Source: Mucidula mucida
Taxonomy: Eukaryota > Basidiomycota > Agaricomycetes > Agaricales > Physalacriaceae
DNA: 64,000 bases
Assembly: GCA_015501055.1 (NCBI GenBank)
Contig: JADNYV010000023.1
Span: 124,001-188,000 of the forward strand
Direction: 5' to 3'
Made by a program: the position numbers and the translations under genes
In this document: positions 37,381 through 48,638 of the stretch, one piece after another
Layout of the letters: each line of letters begins with the position of its first letter
How positions within the stretch are numbered: position 1 is the first letter of the stretch
Notes under the pieces: generated by a model
Database searches by the model: none
What the model was told of the DNA's origin: nothing
Seen by the model: the letters and a program-made list of their open reading frames with translations, nothing else

Positions 37381-38714
37381 TCATAGGAACACAAAACTCG
37401 TCCTATTCTGTAAATCCTCATTCCGTGCCACCAGCTCCAGACTACGGCCCCCATCCACCCTTCGAAACATGGCGACGCCACCCTCAGTGTTAGCGCCAGC
37501 CATAATGAATTCATCACTCCTGTCAGCGACATTGCCCAACATCATTCCTCGGATTTGCTGTAAGCCCGTAGGTATCTGGGCAAGCAGCTGCAGTGCTTCT
37601 CCCTCACGCTTGGCTGTCTCAAAGCGCCTGACCTTCTGCATTCTCCTGTTGTTCCGTTTACATACGGGAGAAGTGCTATTGCCACTGGCAGACGACGTCC
37701 CGTTGATGAACTCAAAGATCGCGATGGTGTCGCCATTGGGGTCGATGGTTTCTCCGATGTTACGGTTACTCACATAGATGAGTGGAGAGGGGAAACGTTC
37801 AGTTGGAGCAGATATGAGAATTTCGGCAGCGGCGAATGATGTTCCAGCCGGTGCACCGTCTGGGATAACAGAAACATTGGCCAGCAGAGGGAACGTGGTG
37901 CCATTTGGCGCCGCAGGAATTTGTTGAGCCGTAAGTGTGGACGTTTTCTCGTGTACCGTAAAGAGGATGTTATCTGTACCAAGTTACAAACGTTAGCACG
38001 CGCTTGGGGTTACACACAGGAATGGATATACCATGAATAGCAATATGCCTAGGGCCCGCACCGGCGTCAATGTCAATCTGCCCTTGCACTTCAAAGCTCC
38101 CAGGAGTTCCGGTATTCACCAAACGCCAGATCTTGTCCCCGCCGAGATCGGGGACGAACACTTCTCCATTGAACTCGAGTGACATGTGGGGATTCGACGG
38201 TGCTCCCTCTGGGATCGGGAAGGCGACAATTGGGGAATCGCGCTCGAAATGCAGGGGATCATCGGGAACTGTGGCGATCAAAGAGCAATTTGGTGATCCA
38301 AACTATGATTGCAATCAGGTTGTTGTTCGGGGAATGGGGCGAGTATGGGAGCGCTTACATTCATGCCAGACACCTCCCCCGTCGAGAGCGGATTGGTAAA
38401 TGTAGGTCCATTTCCGCCTGTCGTGACGGTGTCGACCAAGGTAAGGATCCCGTCGGCGACCGAGAATGATTGGAGATTGCCTACGGGGGATATCTCGTTA
38501 ACCGCGCTGTATACACATGTTCAGAACACTTATGGCTGCCACCGAATCGGAACTCACTAAAGAATGCTGCTATTCTGAGATGTGAGGCGATCCATGACGG
38601 ATTGTCTCCAGTCGGGTTCTGCTGAACCAAGGTGAGAGAGGCCGCGTCCGTGTCAAACAGATAAGTGGCGACGAATGAAGAAAATCCGCCAGCAAGAATC
38701 GTATAATTAACCAT
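37381..38714 (-). CDS. Lactonase-fold seven-bladed beta-propeller protein (YbhE/6-phosphogluconolactonase-like)
   Basis: Probable cytosolic lactonase or carboxymuconate-cyclase relative. From the ATG at 38714 it reads MVNYTILAGGFSSFVATYLF, a typical first blade. Further blade motifs are GDNPSWIASH, SNPHMSLEFNGEVFVPDLGG-D, AGPRHIAIH (the conserved GPRH element of the family) and LIYVSNRN near the last blades, ending at 37381. At least five exons. No signal peptide. The stretch with NSTSPVCKRNNRRMQKVRR is an unusual basic insertion. On its strand, CCAAT and TATAAG lie 75-90 nt upstream of the start (complement at 38788-38801), a good core promoter. Whether it acts on 6-phosphogluconolactone or another lactone cannot be told. 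Confidence 0.78.
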
Positions 38715-39846
38715 TGCGGCTTCGTGAAGAAAGAAGGAATAAGCGAGTGAAGAAAGAAAATATAGGGCGCTAGGCCTAGGATCGTCGCTTATAAGGATTG
38801 GCGGCCGCAGGAAGCGTTAGAAGGAGGAGAGCACCGCTCTGATACTGTGGGGGAAAAGAAGACGATGCGGCGGGAAACTCGGAGGCCAAGCACGGCTTTT
38901 GTTGTTTACGTTGATCCCGAAGCAGTGTCCATTGTTTTAGGAGATGATCTCGGGGATTGCAAGCTTTTTTGTTCGTCCACCGTCCATTGTCAAGGCCAAG
39001 GCGTTTGGATCAAATAGGCCTAACAAACTAGCCGGGTAGGTGTATAAATTTCGGCATTCCAGCGACTGGGCCAGGCAAAGGTGAAGGACAACAATGATCG
39101 CACTCTTGTCTCAAACAGTTGTTCGGTTGTTTGGACAACGACCCTGATACAGATCTGCTTGGCAACGGCGTCCATGTTGAACAATGTACTTGCATCTTCA
39201 TTGTTCTTGTTCTCGTTTGAACCTTCGTGCGTAGCCTGTCGACGGGTAATTTACGCGTCGTTCCGGTATACGCGTTGAATGACTCTGACTCCCGAAACAT
39301 CTCGCACATCACCCCTCTTCTTCGACCACCATCTCCTTCTCATCAGTTAGATTCATGCCCGTGATGCACCCCGATGAATGGCTGTCACTCAGGCAATGCA
39401 GTGCTCTCTTCACTGTGTGGTGATCACTGAACTCGGCTGTGTCGTTGATTCAAAGATCAGCGGTCTATGATATCTTACGCGCTCCCTGTAAGTGACTGGC
39501 AAATCAAAGATCACATCTATGATCTATCGGTAGTTCACCGAACGTAAGTCCTCTCTAGATCTATAGAATGCCTCTATCGTGGGTTGGTCTCAACCTGAAA
39601 AGGTGCCCTTCAGCTTTTCAAGGCCAGAGTAACTGGTCCTTGATTCAAGTACATCTGAGCTGCCTGCTTGAATGAACGGCGTCAGCAAGGAAGCAGAAAA
39701 TTAGCCGCCAACAGCACACCGAATACGTGATCCTCAGTTTCGTAGTAGTAGTCCATGGATTATACATAGAACGGTATCGTATGCAAACTGTATGCGGAGG
39801 ATATGATACAAATGTGGAGAATTAATGCAAGAATGGGGAGTTGCCA
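38715..39846. other. Intergenic, about 1.1 kb
   Basis: Contains the lactonase promoter at its left end and the 3' flank of GLE1 at its right end. Nothing else recognised; the frames present are short and featureless. Confidence 0.45.
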
Positions 39847-41990
39847 TTATGTGCTCATAATACGCTCTATCTCAATCGACAATCTCACGCGAGCTGCAGA
39901 TCCTTCTGGTTTGGAACCACCAATTTTGCCGCCACTCTTATCCCCAAACCCAGTATGGACGCCTTCGTATACGAGGGCAAGGAGCTTTACGAACTGGTTC
40001 CCCCATATGGCCTTGGCATCCGAACCCAGTACCTGTAAACCTGCTGTATAACGAATTCAGAACCGAAATGAAAACGGAACAGAAACACTAACCGGCTAAC
40101 ACATCCGCCGCAACCGACTTCTCCAGCATAACCCTCCCGCCCCCGTCCGACCCCACCAACCGCGCAATCCACCGCCAGAACATCGGCGTCTGCCACATCG
40201 CGCCCTTCAACGGCTGCCTCACCGGCTTAATCGAGAGCACTGTAAAATATACCCTCATAATGCCCGCAATGCGCGTATTGTACTGCTCCTCGGTCTCCCA
40301 CACCATGCTCCCGTCGTTCGCCTGCATCTGTCTGTACCCATTCGCCTTCTTCCACTCCGTCTGGTTCGCCCACTTGCGGCCATCGTAGTCCGCGTCGCCC
40401 ACGGGATAGGGCACGGCCCACCCGCCGGTACGTGTGACGAGGCGTGCCCAGAGGACGTCCCCAAAGCCATCAAGTCGCTCAAGCAGGTTGAACGTTACTT
40501 GGGCGATGGGCATGGCGGGATTGCTTTCGGTAGCATTGCTGACTTCGGCTTCAGCCTGCCCTATTATGGTCTTTGCAAGAGACGATAATAGGCCATAATA
40601 AACTGATGGATTATGTCCCGAGGGCGGTAGAAGCATGATATGTGTGATCTGGTCTGTCTGAAAACCGTGAGCTAGGTGAACGATGTAAACCAGCAAAAGA
40701 TTACATACTATCCGATTTATATCGTTGATGTTTTCTGTGAGTTGACCGATCTTGGGCGTGATTTGTCGACGGTGAGCACTCCATGCGCTCTTCAAATCAG
40801 CGCTGTTGCCACTCTTGTTTTTCACGACAGGCATGACCTCGGTTTTAAGATTCTGCTCTAAATGTCAATACGACTGAAAAAACCGAACTAGACATGCCTA
40901 CCGCCATCATCTTCCGTGCTGTCCACCACTCATCTTGAGCACTGAGAAACCCAAGTTGCTCTCGAATTCCCCTCTCAGAAGCCATTTTCTCCATCTTTGC
41001 TTTCTTCTCAGCCTCGACTCTCTCCATATCCTCTTGCGCTTTCTTTGCTTCCTCTTCCTCCTTTCGCTTCTTGTCTTCCTCCGCCTTTCGCTGAGCCTCC
41101 TCCTGACTTCGTTTCTTTTCTTCCTCGGCCCGTCTGCTCTCCTCTGCCAATCGCTGCTTCAGCTCCGCGTCCTTCCGTCGCTTGTCCTCTTCATCGCGCA
41201 ACTTTTGCTCGGCAGCCCACTTGCTTTCAGCTTTCTTGGTATCCATTGCGATGGCTGCGTCTATGTTTCGCCAGAGAGCGGTCTCCCGCGCTTTCAACTG
41301 TTCTACCATTGCCGCCTTCTCTGCGTCAACCTTTTCTCGTATTTTGGCAAGATGCTTGTCCAGTTCGCTGCGTTGGAGAGCAAGATGCGCTTTGAATCTC
41401 TCCTCATCGCGCGTCTTCGCGACTTGCCGAGCGTCGTGAAGCTTGGACTGGATAGTGGCATAGTTTTTGCGCGCCGCTTTCTATGTGGCTACTCGGATTA
41501 AAGCTCTAACGAGTAGAAATGAGGCGTACGAATGACTCCTTTCGGACATTTCTTTCCCATTCTTCGTAAGGGTCAGTATAATGTGAGCGCAGGCGTATTG
41601 ATGCCATAGCGTCCTCGAGCTGCCGTGTCGACGTAGAATTCGCCTTCTGTGGACTTGGAGTTGATGCGGAATTTCTATATTTTCATTAACAAGAAGGTCA
41701 TTAATTGCGTGGAGTCGTACAAAGGCATCCGTCGCGATTTTGACGACGCGCTGGCAGTATTTCTCCATGATACGGGCATGTGCGCATCGTCGTCCTCTGA
41801 AGATGACAGACCAGACTCTTCCTCAGACGCATAACTGGTATCGCTGCCACTATCGCCGAGGCCGAACGATGAGGATCTGCGTAGGTGTGTTCTAGGTCGT
41901 CAGCATATACAGCAGTGAATTTGGCAAATTGATAGAAATCGCGTACCCTTCCCGCACAGGCGAGGGCGATCGAGGTATCCCAAACCGCAT
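39847..41990 (-). CDS. GLE1: GLE1-like mRNA export factor
   Basis: Nuclear pore-associated protein that, with inositol hexakisphosphate, activates the DEAD-box ATPase Dbp5 in mRNA export. Start: ATG at 41990 (MRFGIPRSPSPVREG), then an acidic Ser-rich segment, LEDAMASIRLRSHYTDPYEE, and a long Lys/Glu/Arg coiled coil of about 120 residues (41310-40980). The GLE1 domain follows: LGFLSAQDEWWTARKMMA, a helical middle with FNLLERLDGFGDVLWARLV, basic patches including KKANGYRQ, GAMWQTPMFWRWIARL, and the C-terminal AARVRLSIEIERIMST just before the TAA at 39847. These are the order and motifs of fungal Gle1. Introns of about 50 nt interrupt it at several points. No paralogue in the window; it looks intact. 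Confidence 0.88.
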
Positions 41991-42559
41991 GTTATTGAAA
42001 ACAAGGGTTCAAAATGACTGGGAAGTTGTTGAAGACGCGTCGAGGGTTCACAGGACGTATATCAGCTCCCAATATCCACCAGAACCTATAGTTTAAATGA
42101 GAACAAAAAGTTGTCGAGGTCGTGGTTGGAAGGCAAGTTGTGCACGCGTCCGGATCCGGTCGATTGCCAATTCGGGATGGGCACGTGGGCCACGGCCCAG
42201 TCACCACGTCTCCAACAACCAGACGTAGTACGATGCGCGCTCATTGGTATATTCCGACTCAGGCGGCTTGGGATTGGTCAAGATGACATCCTTCAGACGA
42301 GGTCAACATGACAACATAAGCTTGTATTATCTCCGACTTTCATCGCACTCAATGGCCGCCGTACTTACACCACCATCCCATGGAACCATGTCGCGTTACG
42401 TCGCCCATCATGCGCGGTACCTGCACAAGTCAGCCCTCTCGAAAGTTTCGTCCTTTCACCTTTTAACACGTCCTGATTCAGAATACCGGATACCACGCCT
42501 CTTTCATGGCTCAGATCTTATTGACTCAACTCGACCCACTAAGGGCGCACGACGTTCTC
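41991..42559. other. Intergenic between GLE1 and the ABC transporter fragment
   Basis: No gene seen. The left end would hold the GLE1 promoter. Confidence 0.4.
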
Positions 42560-43700
42560 GGTGACGACAAGCATTAAGTTGTACAACCCGTTTGCGCCTA
42601 AACCAGCTCCTCCTGGTTTCGGAGAGGGGACAATTCTTCCTGAAGAGGATGCATCGTAAACTGTACAGTATACACGATGATAGTACATCGGGACTGACTC
42701 GCCCCTGCAGATGTCAATATTCTTGTTTACTAACTGGCTGGGCTCGTGTCCCAACGTTGGATTCACGCGTGCCCTCGACAAGGATGGTTCGTGTTCCTGG
42801 GCGTATTTGTTCGTCATATGCACCCTAGGTTACGCAGCTTCATGGGTTGCCCAACAGGTTCTTGACGTCCTCTCTCGCAGACGAAATCGATGTCAACTTT
42901 TATTCGCGTTTCCCCCAGAAGAAAGGCCAGCCTGGCTCCGTCACAAGATCCCAGACTCGCTGCATGAGAAGCGCGACGACGAGAAGCGAAAAGATGCATT
43001 TCTACGACCGCTCAAGTACGACAAGTCACTTCCCAAGGCCTTGCATCAAACGTTCTGCTTTCGTTTCTGGGTCCGGGATCCTCGAGTTGTTCGGTGGTAG
43101 GTTGTTTCCGTACAACTTGGTTGTAGTCTTTATTTGTTTTTTAGACGCGCTCAAGACAACCACGCCACTTGTAACGAAGGTTCTATTGACATGGCTCACA
43201 GACTCGTATACCTGGTGGCGATTATCTGATGAACAACGGAAAGCGGGGAATATACCACAACCTCAAGGCGTTGGATACGGCAATGGAGTTGGCGTCGCGC
43301 TCTCTAAGTTCTCATGCAAAGTCTGCGACTCGTCTGCCCTACGATATTCGTTCTGACTCTTGACGAGCTTGGTAAGATCATATCATCTCCATCCTTCCAA
43401 TCTGACTCCGACTTTGCTTCATCTAGTTCACGAATCATTCGTCCTTCTATGAGGCACGCCTTTCAAATATGGTATACTCACAAAGTGAAATCTATCAGAT
43501 GGGCTGAGATGGCATGACAGTGGACACTCGGCTTGGCTGTTCATACATCCTCGGAAAGTAATGCTACACCGCTAATCATCGATAGGTCATTGGCGCGATC
43601 TTTTGGAATTTAAAGTCTCGTTGCGCGCCTGAACCACAGCGTTGGTAGAACCATGACCATGATATCAATGGATCCCGAGCTTCAACACTTCTAGCTCGGA
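42560..43700 (+). pseudogene. Broken copy of the 5' part of the ABCC transporter
   Basis: The sequence matches the first third of the ABC transporter gene (25604 to about 24440), introns included, so it came from a DNA duplication and not from reverse transcription. The start codon is lost: ATG is ATT at 42573-42575. The encoded N-terminal words remain readable (NPFAPKPAPPGFGEGTILPE, then LWSS-less variants of the loop region, DSLHEKRDDEKRKDAFLRPL, TTPLVTKVLLTWLTDSYTWW). Donor sites are altered (GTATGT to GTAAAC) and frames shift between blocks. Homology runs through an intron into the segment around ATAGGTCATTGGCG at about 43585 and fades near 43700. It lies tail to tail with DUF6535 copy D. 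Confidence 0.85.
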
Positions 43701-43997
43701 TATTCGGTCTTGGTCGGTGTCGGGCAGTGTTCGTGGTCATGTTGGACGACGCGTTAAGCGACACGCTGGCCGCTGCGGACATCGTGGTCAAGAGGAAAGA
43801 GCTGCTTCTGCACAGATTGCGCGTTGGACGCGTACTTCATTGTCAATGTTCAAACTATAATCATGAATCCTACCGTGTCAGCAAACACGCACAATACTTT
43901 GTCGAGTCGCTCATTTTTATTGAAGACTTTCAGATAAGGAAGTCACATTAGAAAGGAGCTATTAAGAACTGTTTCCTTCCTTCACTAGATTCCTCAG

Positions 43998-46844
43998 CTA
44001 AGACCCGTTCCACCAACCCCAACCTCGCACGAACACAATCCTGTCCCAAAACTCCCTCAACTCGTTGTCCAGCGAAATCTCAACATTGTCAATCCTCACA
44101 ATCTTTCCCTCAAAGAAACCGTCCATTGGAAACTCCACGCCCTCGGAATTGCGACACCACTCAAAACCAGCCCTCAACGTCACGTAACATCCGGTCCAAG
44201 ACACGTGGGAGGGCCATAGGTCCCTCAAAGCCTGCATCCTCTTGTATGCAAAACATCTTTCCGTAGCCAGCATTAAGAACAAAATGACGAGATTCCGCGG
44301 CTTGTGGGTGTACTCCGCACATTCCACCTGCACCTCTGATGGCAAAGAAGACAAACCACTAACATGGGCGTGACCAATTAACGCCTGGTTGGGATAGGTC
44401 GACCATCCTCGATCAATGAATTTCTGTTGATTCCTGCTGACCACCCACGACTCCGAAAGAATTCTAAGCCAGTCCCCAATGATAAATACAAGGTGCGCCC
44501 ATTGGCAGTGTTGGTGAGGTCCCTAATAAACATATCAAGTGTGTTATGTACTGTCCGCTTGTAAAAGTCGTGCAGAATTAGAGCTGGTCTCCAAAAAATT
44601 CCAAAGTTCTGTGAAAGGTCTTGGACAGGAAGCTGTAAAAGCCTGCTGAGTGATTGGAGAGGCAGCACAATATTGTGTGCCCGCAACAGCTCACGAATCT
44701 GGAATAGGCAGTGCGCGAGACAAGCGCCAATGATGGGATCTTCCCATGGCTGGGGATCATGATCACAAACCGGTGTAGTATTAATAATCCTGATAATAAA
44801 GCAGCATATGGGCTCTGCCACCACTGCTGAGCAAGGAATATCCGTCAGATAGTTTAGAGCACAGTTGATAAGGTGTAGATGACACCAACCATTGGGGTCA
44901 CACCAGCAAGATGAAAAATGTTGCGCCACATGGGAGACACCAAATTTCCCAACTGCAAGGGCAAGGCGGAAGGAGGGCAAGAATGACGAGCCTCGGAGGT
45001 CATCATGGATGGAAAGAAACTTGAGAAGATGATCCTGAAGAAAGATATCAGACTCCGCAAACACTCCAGCATGAGCCAGTGGTAAAAGTACAGTAGGAAC
45101 TTGGTTCAACTTTAAAGGTCTGTCTCTTAGAGTTAAAAGATCAAGAAATGATGACTCTGTACTACATGTAGCCTGAAACCACAGATCAATGACAATAGCA
45201 CAATCTGTACTGTCATCAAGGTATTCTGGTTTAAGTACCTCCTTGTTGATGGCATGCTTGATGGAATTAACCCACACCAGAGGATGTAGCTCAACATCAT
45301 GGTTCAAGGCTACACATGCCCTTATACGACTTCGAGTTTGAGTTGACCACTCAGCCCGTGATTGGTACCGCCCGAGCCACAACGATGCCCGAAAGTGCGG
45401 CACGTCACGATCATCATCAGCCACCGCATATCTGCGCTCCCTTTCTCTACTCGGAAGAAACAAGTACGAACGCTTGAGGCGATCACATATGTTCTCGCAA
45501 CCGACGGCCCAGGTGAGCACAGGAATATTGGTGGAAAATAATGATGGATCAAGCTTGTCGGCAATTCGTTTGAAGGATTCGCTACGAACTCTTCCCATCT
45601 CGTCCCCATTACACCACGGGTATTCCATAGTGTAAGATTGTATGCTCGCAGGGAGCCCGCCAAGTGCTTGTACGACGACACTATGGACAGAAGGGTTTGA
45701 CGACATGCCGAACAACCAGTCAAGAGCATCGACGGAGAGTTTGTCATAGTTTTGTTCTACTGCCTTGGTCTCTGAGTCTCTCAACGTCGTTCGCTCTTTG
45801 AGCAATTCATTGATGGACTTGCGAGGAGGGGAATCATCGGTTGAAGTTAGGTAGAGAGATATTGGCTTATCCAGCTTGCGGCCAGGAAAGCATAATGCAC
45901 AAAGTCGGTAAGCGGGGTCTGATACGGGCACTGGGGAAGGAATACGGGCATGACATTGCTGACAAGATACAGCACACTGACAATGACAGTGATGACACCG
46001 ATGGCCCAAGCCAACGACGTCTGGAGCGGGACGAAGAAGAGGATGAGACCGACAAAGAAGAGGGTCAAGGAAATGTGCATGATAATGGGAAGGAGACCAA
46101 TAACCACGCCGACGCGCCATTTCTCCAAGCCCATGAAGCGGTAATGGCGGATGTGGCTGCGCGCGCCGGGTGTTCCGGATGGAAGGGAGGTGTAGTGGTG
46201 CAGCCACTGATTTACCAGCACGGCAGCGAGAGCTACAACGAGGCTTGTAGCGAGACTCACGACCCAGAGTCCGTTAATCCAAACGGTGATCGTGTCGGAC
46301 TTATACGCCATAGTGGGATCAGCCGAGGGGGCCGTGAGATTGGGACCAGATGAGCCCGCGGCCATGGAAAGCTGAACAAGCACAAGATCGTGCATCAGAA
46401 TAGCGGTCATCTGTGAGAATCCGCTTCCAGCTTCTGCGAGATCTGCACCAGGAAGGACGTGACGACTGCTGAGAAAAGACCAGCCTGTGATGCTCGTTAA
46501 TCCATGCAGATAAACAAAAAGGAATGAGAACATACGAATACCAGCATAACATCGAGCCCAGCGCGAGATTGCCCGACCATGACCGCGTCAAAAGCCGCCG
46601 CCTCCTCCTCGTATGTGCGCCAGACCCGCGCATTGGGCGCGACTTCCTGGCAGTATGGATCTTCGGGGAAACGTTCTTCGTAATTGTCTTTGAAAACGGG
46701 ATTGTGTAGGCTTTGGGCATCTTGCTGCAACCCAAGAACAGTCTTTCCCGGGCGTGGTGGGGTGGGCCCAGAGTCAACTGGCTGGGGAGGTGAATTTGGG
46801 TTGTCCGGTGGAGATGCCTCTTGTTGATTCGACTGTGTGGACAT
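43998..46844 (-). pseudogene. DUF6535 family membrane protein, copy D (broken)
   Basis: Same layout as the other copies: ATG at 46844, intron 46485-46541, membrane helices, long helical C-terminal domain. At least four frame breaks are seen against B and C. One T is missing at about 46425, just before FSQM. A change near 45850-45870 occurs where the core frame ends in a TAA. One base is missing near 44485-44500, before GDWLRILSESW. One base is missing near 44030 in the terminal helix (LREFWD versus LKEVLG), which gives an altered end at 43998. The longest frame left is 609 codons (44378-46207). It shares the promoter element of B and C. Its decay is the most advanced of the four. Confidence 0.8.
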
Positions 46845-46865
46845 GGGCGGAGACAGAGCAGGTAG

Positions 46866-46890
46866 GCAGTGGCTGTGTCAGCATTCTTCC
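46866..46890 (-). promoter_or_regulatory. Shared DUF6535 promoter element (copy D)
   Basis: On the minus strand GGGAAGAATGCTGACACAGC followed by CAC lies 22-46 nt upstream of the copy D start, closer than in B and C and without the CACGTG core. Confidence 0.5.
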
Positions 46891-47245
46891 CACCACTGTC
46901 AGTGTCTGAAATTGATACTTACAATAAGTAGTTCAGTTTTTGGATTTACAATTGGCATACAAGTGAAAAAACACGCGCCTAGGGCGGGTATACTTGACGT
47001 GACTCGTCGCATGGAATCGGGCGCGCAGACAAAGTTTCGTGCTGCTCGATGACTGTCACCGCTCAGAGAATGAGATTTTTCGTGAGAGCAATCCTGATAA
47101 TTCTTGTTCCGTCTAATGCAATTCGCGACAGCGCTGCTAGCCTCAAAGTCGATCGGATTGACAACGAACTTGAAGAGTAACGAAGCGACCGAGCGGGCAT
47201 ACCGCCGTCAAAAGCGTGTAGTGCCACTACACGCTACATAACCGC
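46891..47245. other. Intergenic
   Basis: Upstream of copy D and downstream of the PhzF-like gene; no gene seen. Confidence 0.45.
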
Positions 47246-48139
47246 CTACTCTTTTGGAACCTTCAAATTGCCTTCCATAATCTGCACAGCAGCTCCTGCA
47301 AGCTCAACAGAGTGAACCTTTCCATCAGCAACCTCAACGAATACCTGTATCTCACTACGTCGCCCGATCTCAACTCCTTGTACAAGATCAAACGACCAGT
47401 GTCCATCTCCTTTCGCCTCTGCCAACCACGCACAAAGGGTCGAGGCTGCCGAACCCGTGGCGGGATCCTCAATGGATCCTTCAAACATCCTGGTTCGGAT
47501 AATGCCCCCTTCCGTGCGAGCAAACACGTAGATGCAAGAGAACCCCTTCCACTCCCCTAGATGAGCATCGGGGACTGTGACGCGCCCAGCATACGGCTGC
47601 ATCTTCTCGAGCGCCTCGACGGAGGTAAGCTCGAGAAAAATGAATGACATGCCCTTGACGATGGATGCTACGGGGAGCGCGTCATCTAGACCGTTAACAA
47701 AGTCTTCGGCGCGGAGGTCTTTTTGGAAGGATTTGACAAATGGGTGGGTGTAGGGTGCGTGAGTCTTAAAGTCGATAGGGACTTTAAGACGTACCCCATC
47801 GCCCTCTTTGCGCACTAAAATGTCTCCAGCCTTAGTTCGAAGGATGACACGATCGAGTTTTGTGCTCTGGAGGAGGTACCACCCACCGCCGACTGTTGGA
47901 TGACCGGCGAAAGGAAGCTCCTCTGTGATCGTGAAGATGTCGATGGGGTACACAGGAAGCGAGTCCACTTTTGATTCCTCCTCATGGAGAAAGATGGTTT
48001 CCGAGTAATTGAACTCGCGAGCGATAGTCTGTTTTTGGGCATTGCATAATGCCGTGACGCGTAAGACGTGGACGACGGCTAGAGGATTACCGTAGAACTC
48101 ATTGGTTGTGAATACGTCGAGGGTGCAGAAGTTGAGCAT
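47246..48139 (-). CDS. PhzF-family isomerase-like protein
   Basis: Member of the PhzF/diaminopimelate-epimerase fold family; the bacterial prototype isomerises trans-2,3-dihydro-3-hydroxyanthranilate in phenazine synthesis, while fungal members are mostly uncharacterised. One exon, about 297 codons, from the ATG at 48139 (MLNFCTLDVFTTNEFYGNPL); the frame extends five codons further up but without an ATG. Hallmarks are GNPLAVV, FNYSETIF (the Glu position corresponds to the catalytic acid), LPFAGHPTVGG, the second-lobe repeat around TVPDAHLGEWKGF, and EDPATGSAAS near the C-terminus. Length is normal for the family (about 280-300 aa). No biosynthetic partners are adjacent, so a role in phenazine-like synthesis is not implied. 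Confidence 0.88.
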   Translation of the reverse strand: MLNFCTLDVFTTNEFYGNPLAVVHVLRVTALCNAQKQTIAREFNYSETIFLHEEESKVDSLPVYPIDIFTITEELPFAGHPTVGGGWYLLQSTKLDRVILRTKAGDILVRKEGDGVRLKVPIDFKTHAPYTHPFVKSFQKDLRAEDFVNGLDDALPVASIVKGMSFIFLELTSVEALEKMQPYAGRVTVPDAHLGEWKGFSCIYVFARTEGGIIRTRMFEGSIEDPATGSAASTLCAWLAEAKGDGHWSFDLVQGVEIGRRSEIQVFVEVADGKVHSVELAGAAVQIMEGNLKVPKE

Positions 48140-48638
48140 GGTGGTTAAAAGCAAGGTGTGTTATCGATGTATGAGTCAGAGGACGGCCATGTGACCGGAG
48201 GGATTGTAAACCTCTTGTGGCTTGAGACCTCTTGAGACAACTGTCGAGCTAGTAGCGAGTCTAATGACGGCGTTATCAAGGTCTTGGGACGACCAGGTTC
48301 TTCAATTGGTGCTCAACGCGGACCTACTGCAGGAGTTCATGCGAACGACGAAGTAGTGGCGCGTCGTATTCGAACAGGGTATGGCAGTTAACTCGAACTA
48401 ATGCGACGAGCAATTTCTGAGCGAGGCGAGTTGGGATTGGGATTCGGAAGTCATGGCGCGACAGGCAGATCCGCATTTTTCTCACGATCACTTGCCTTTT
48501 TACCACCATCTCGCGACGGCCACAGCTTCTTAATGGGTTGTGTTACACATATGAGGCAACGTGCGCGCGATATGACGCGACTTGAAGTGGTGAGTTGGAA
48601 ATAAGCATAATCTTTCCTTGAATGCTAATCACTACTCC
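48140..48638. other. Intergenic
   Basis: PhzF-like promoter side and 3' flank of the glycosidase gene; no gene seen. Confidence 0.45.

Noticed and set aside
40935..41501. Leu/Ser-rich plus-strand frame of 188 codons resembling a membrane protein
   Set aside because: It is the complement of the Lys/Glu-rich coiled coil of GLE1; the hydrophobic look is an artefact.
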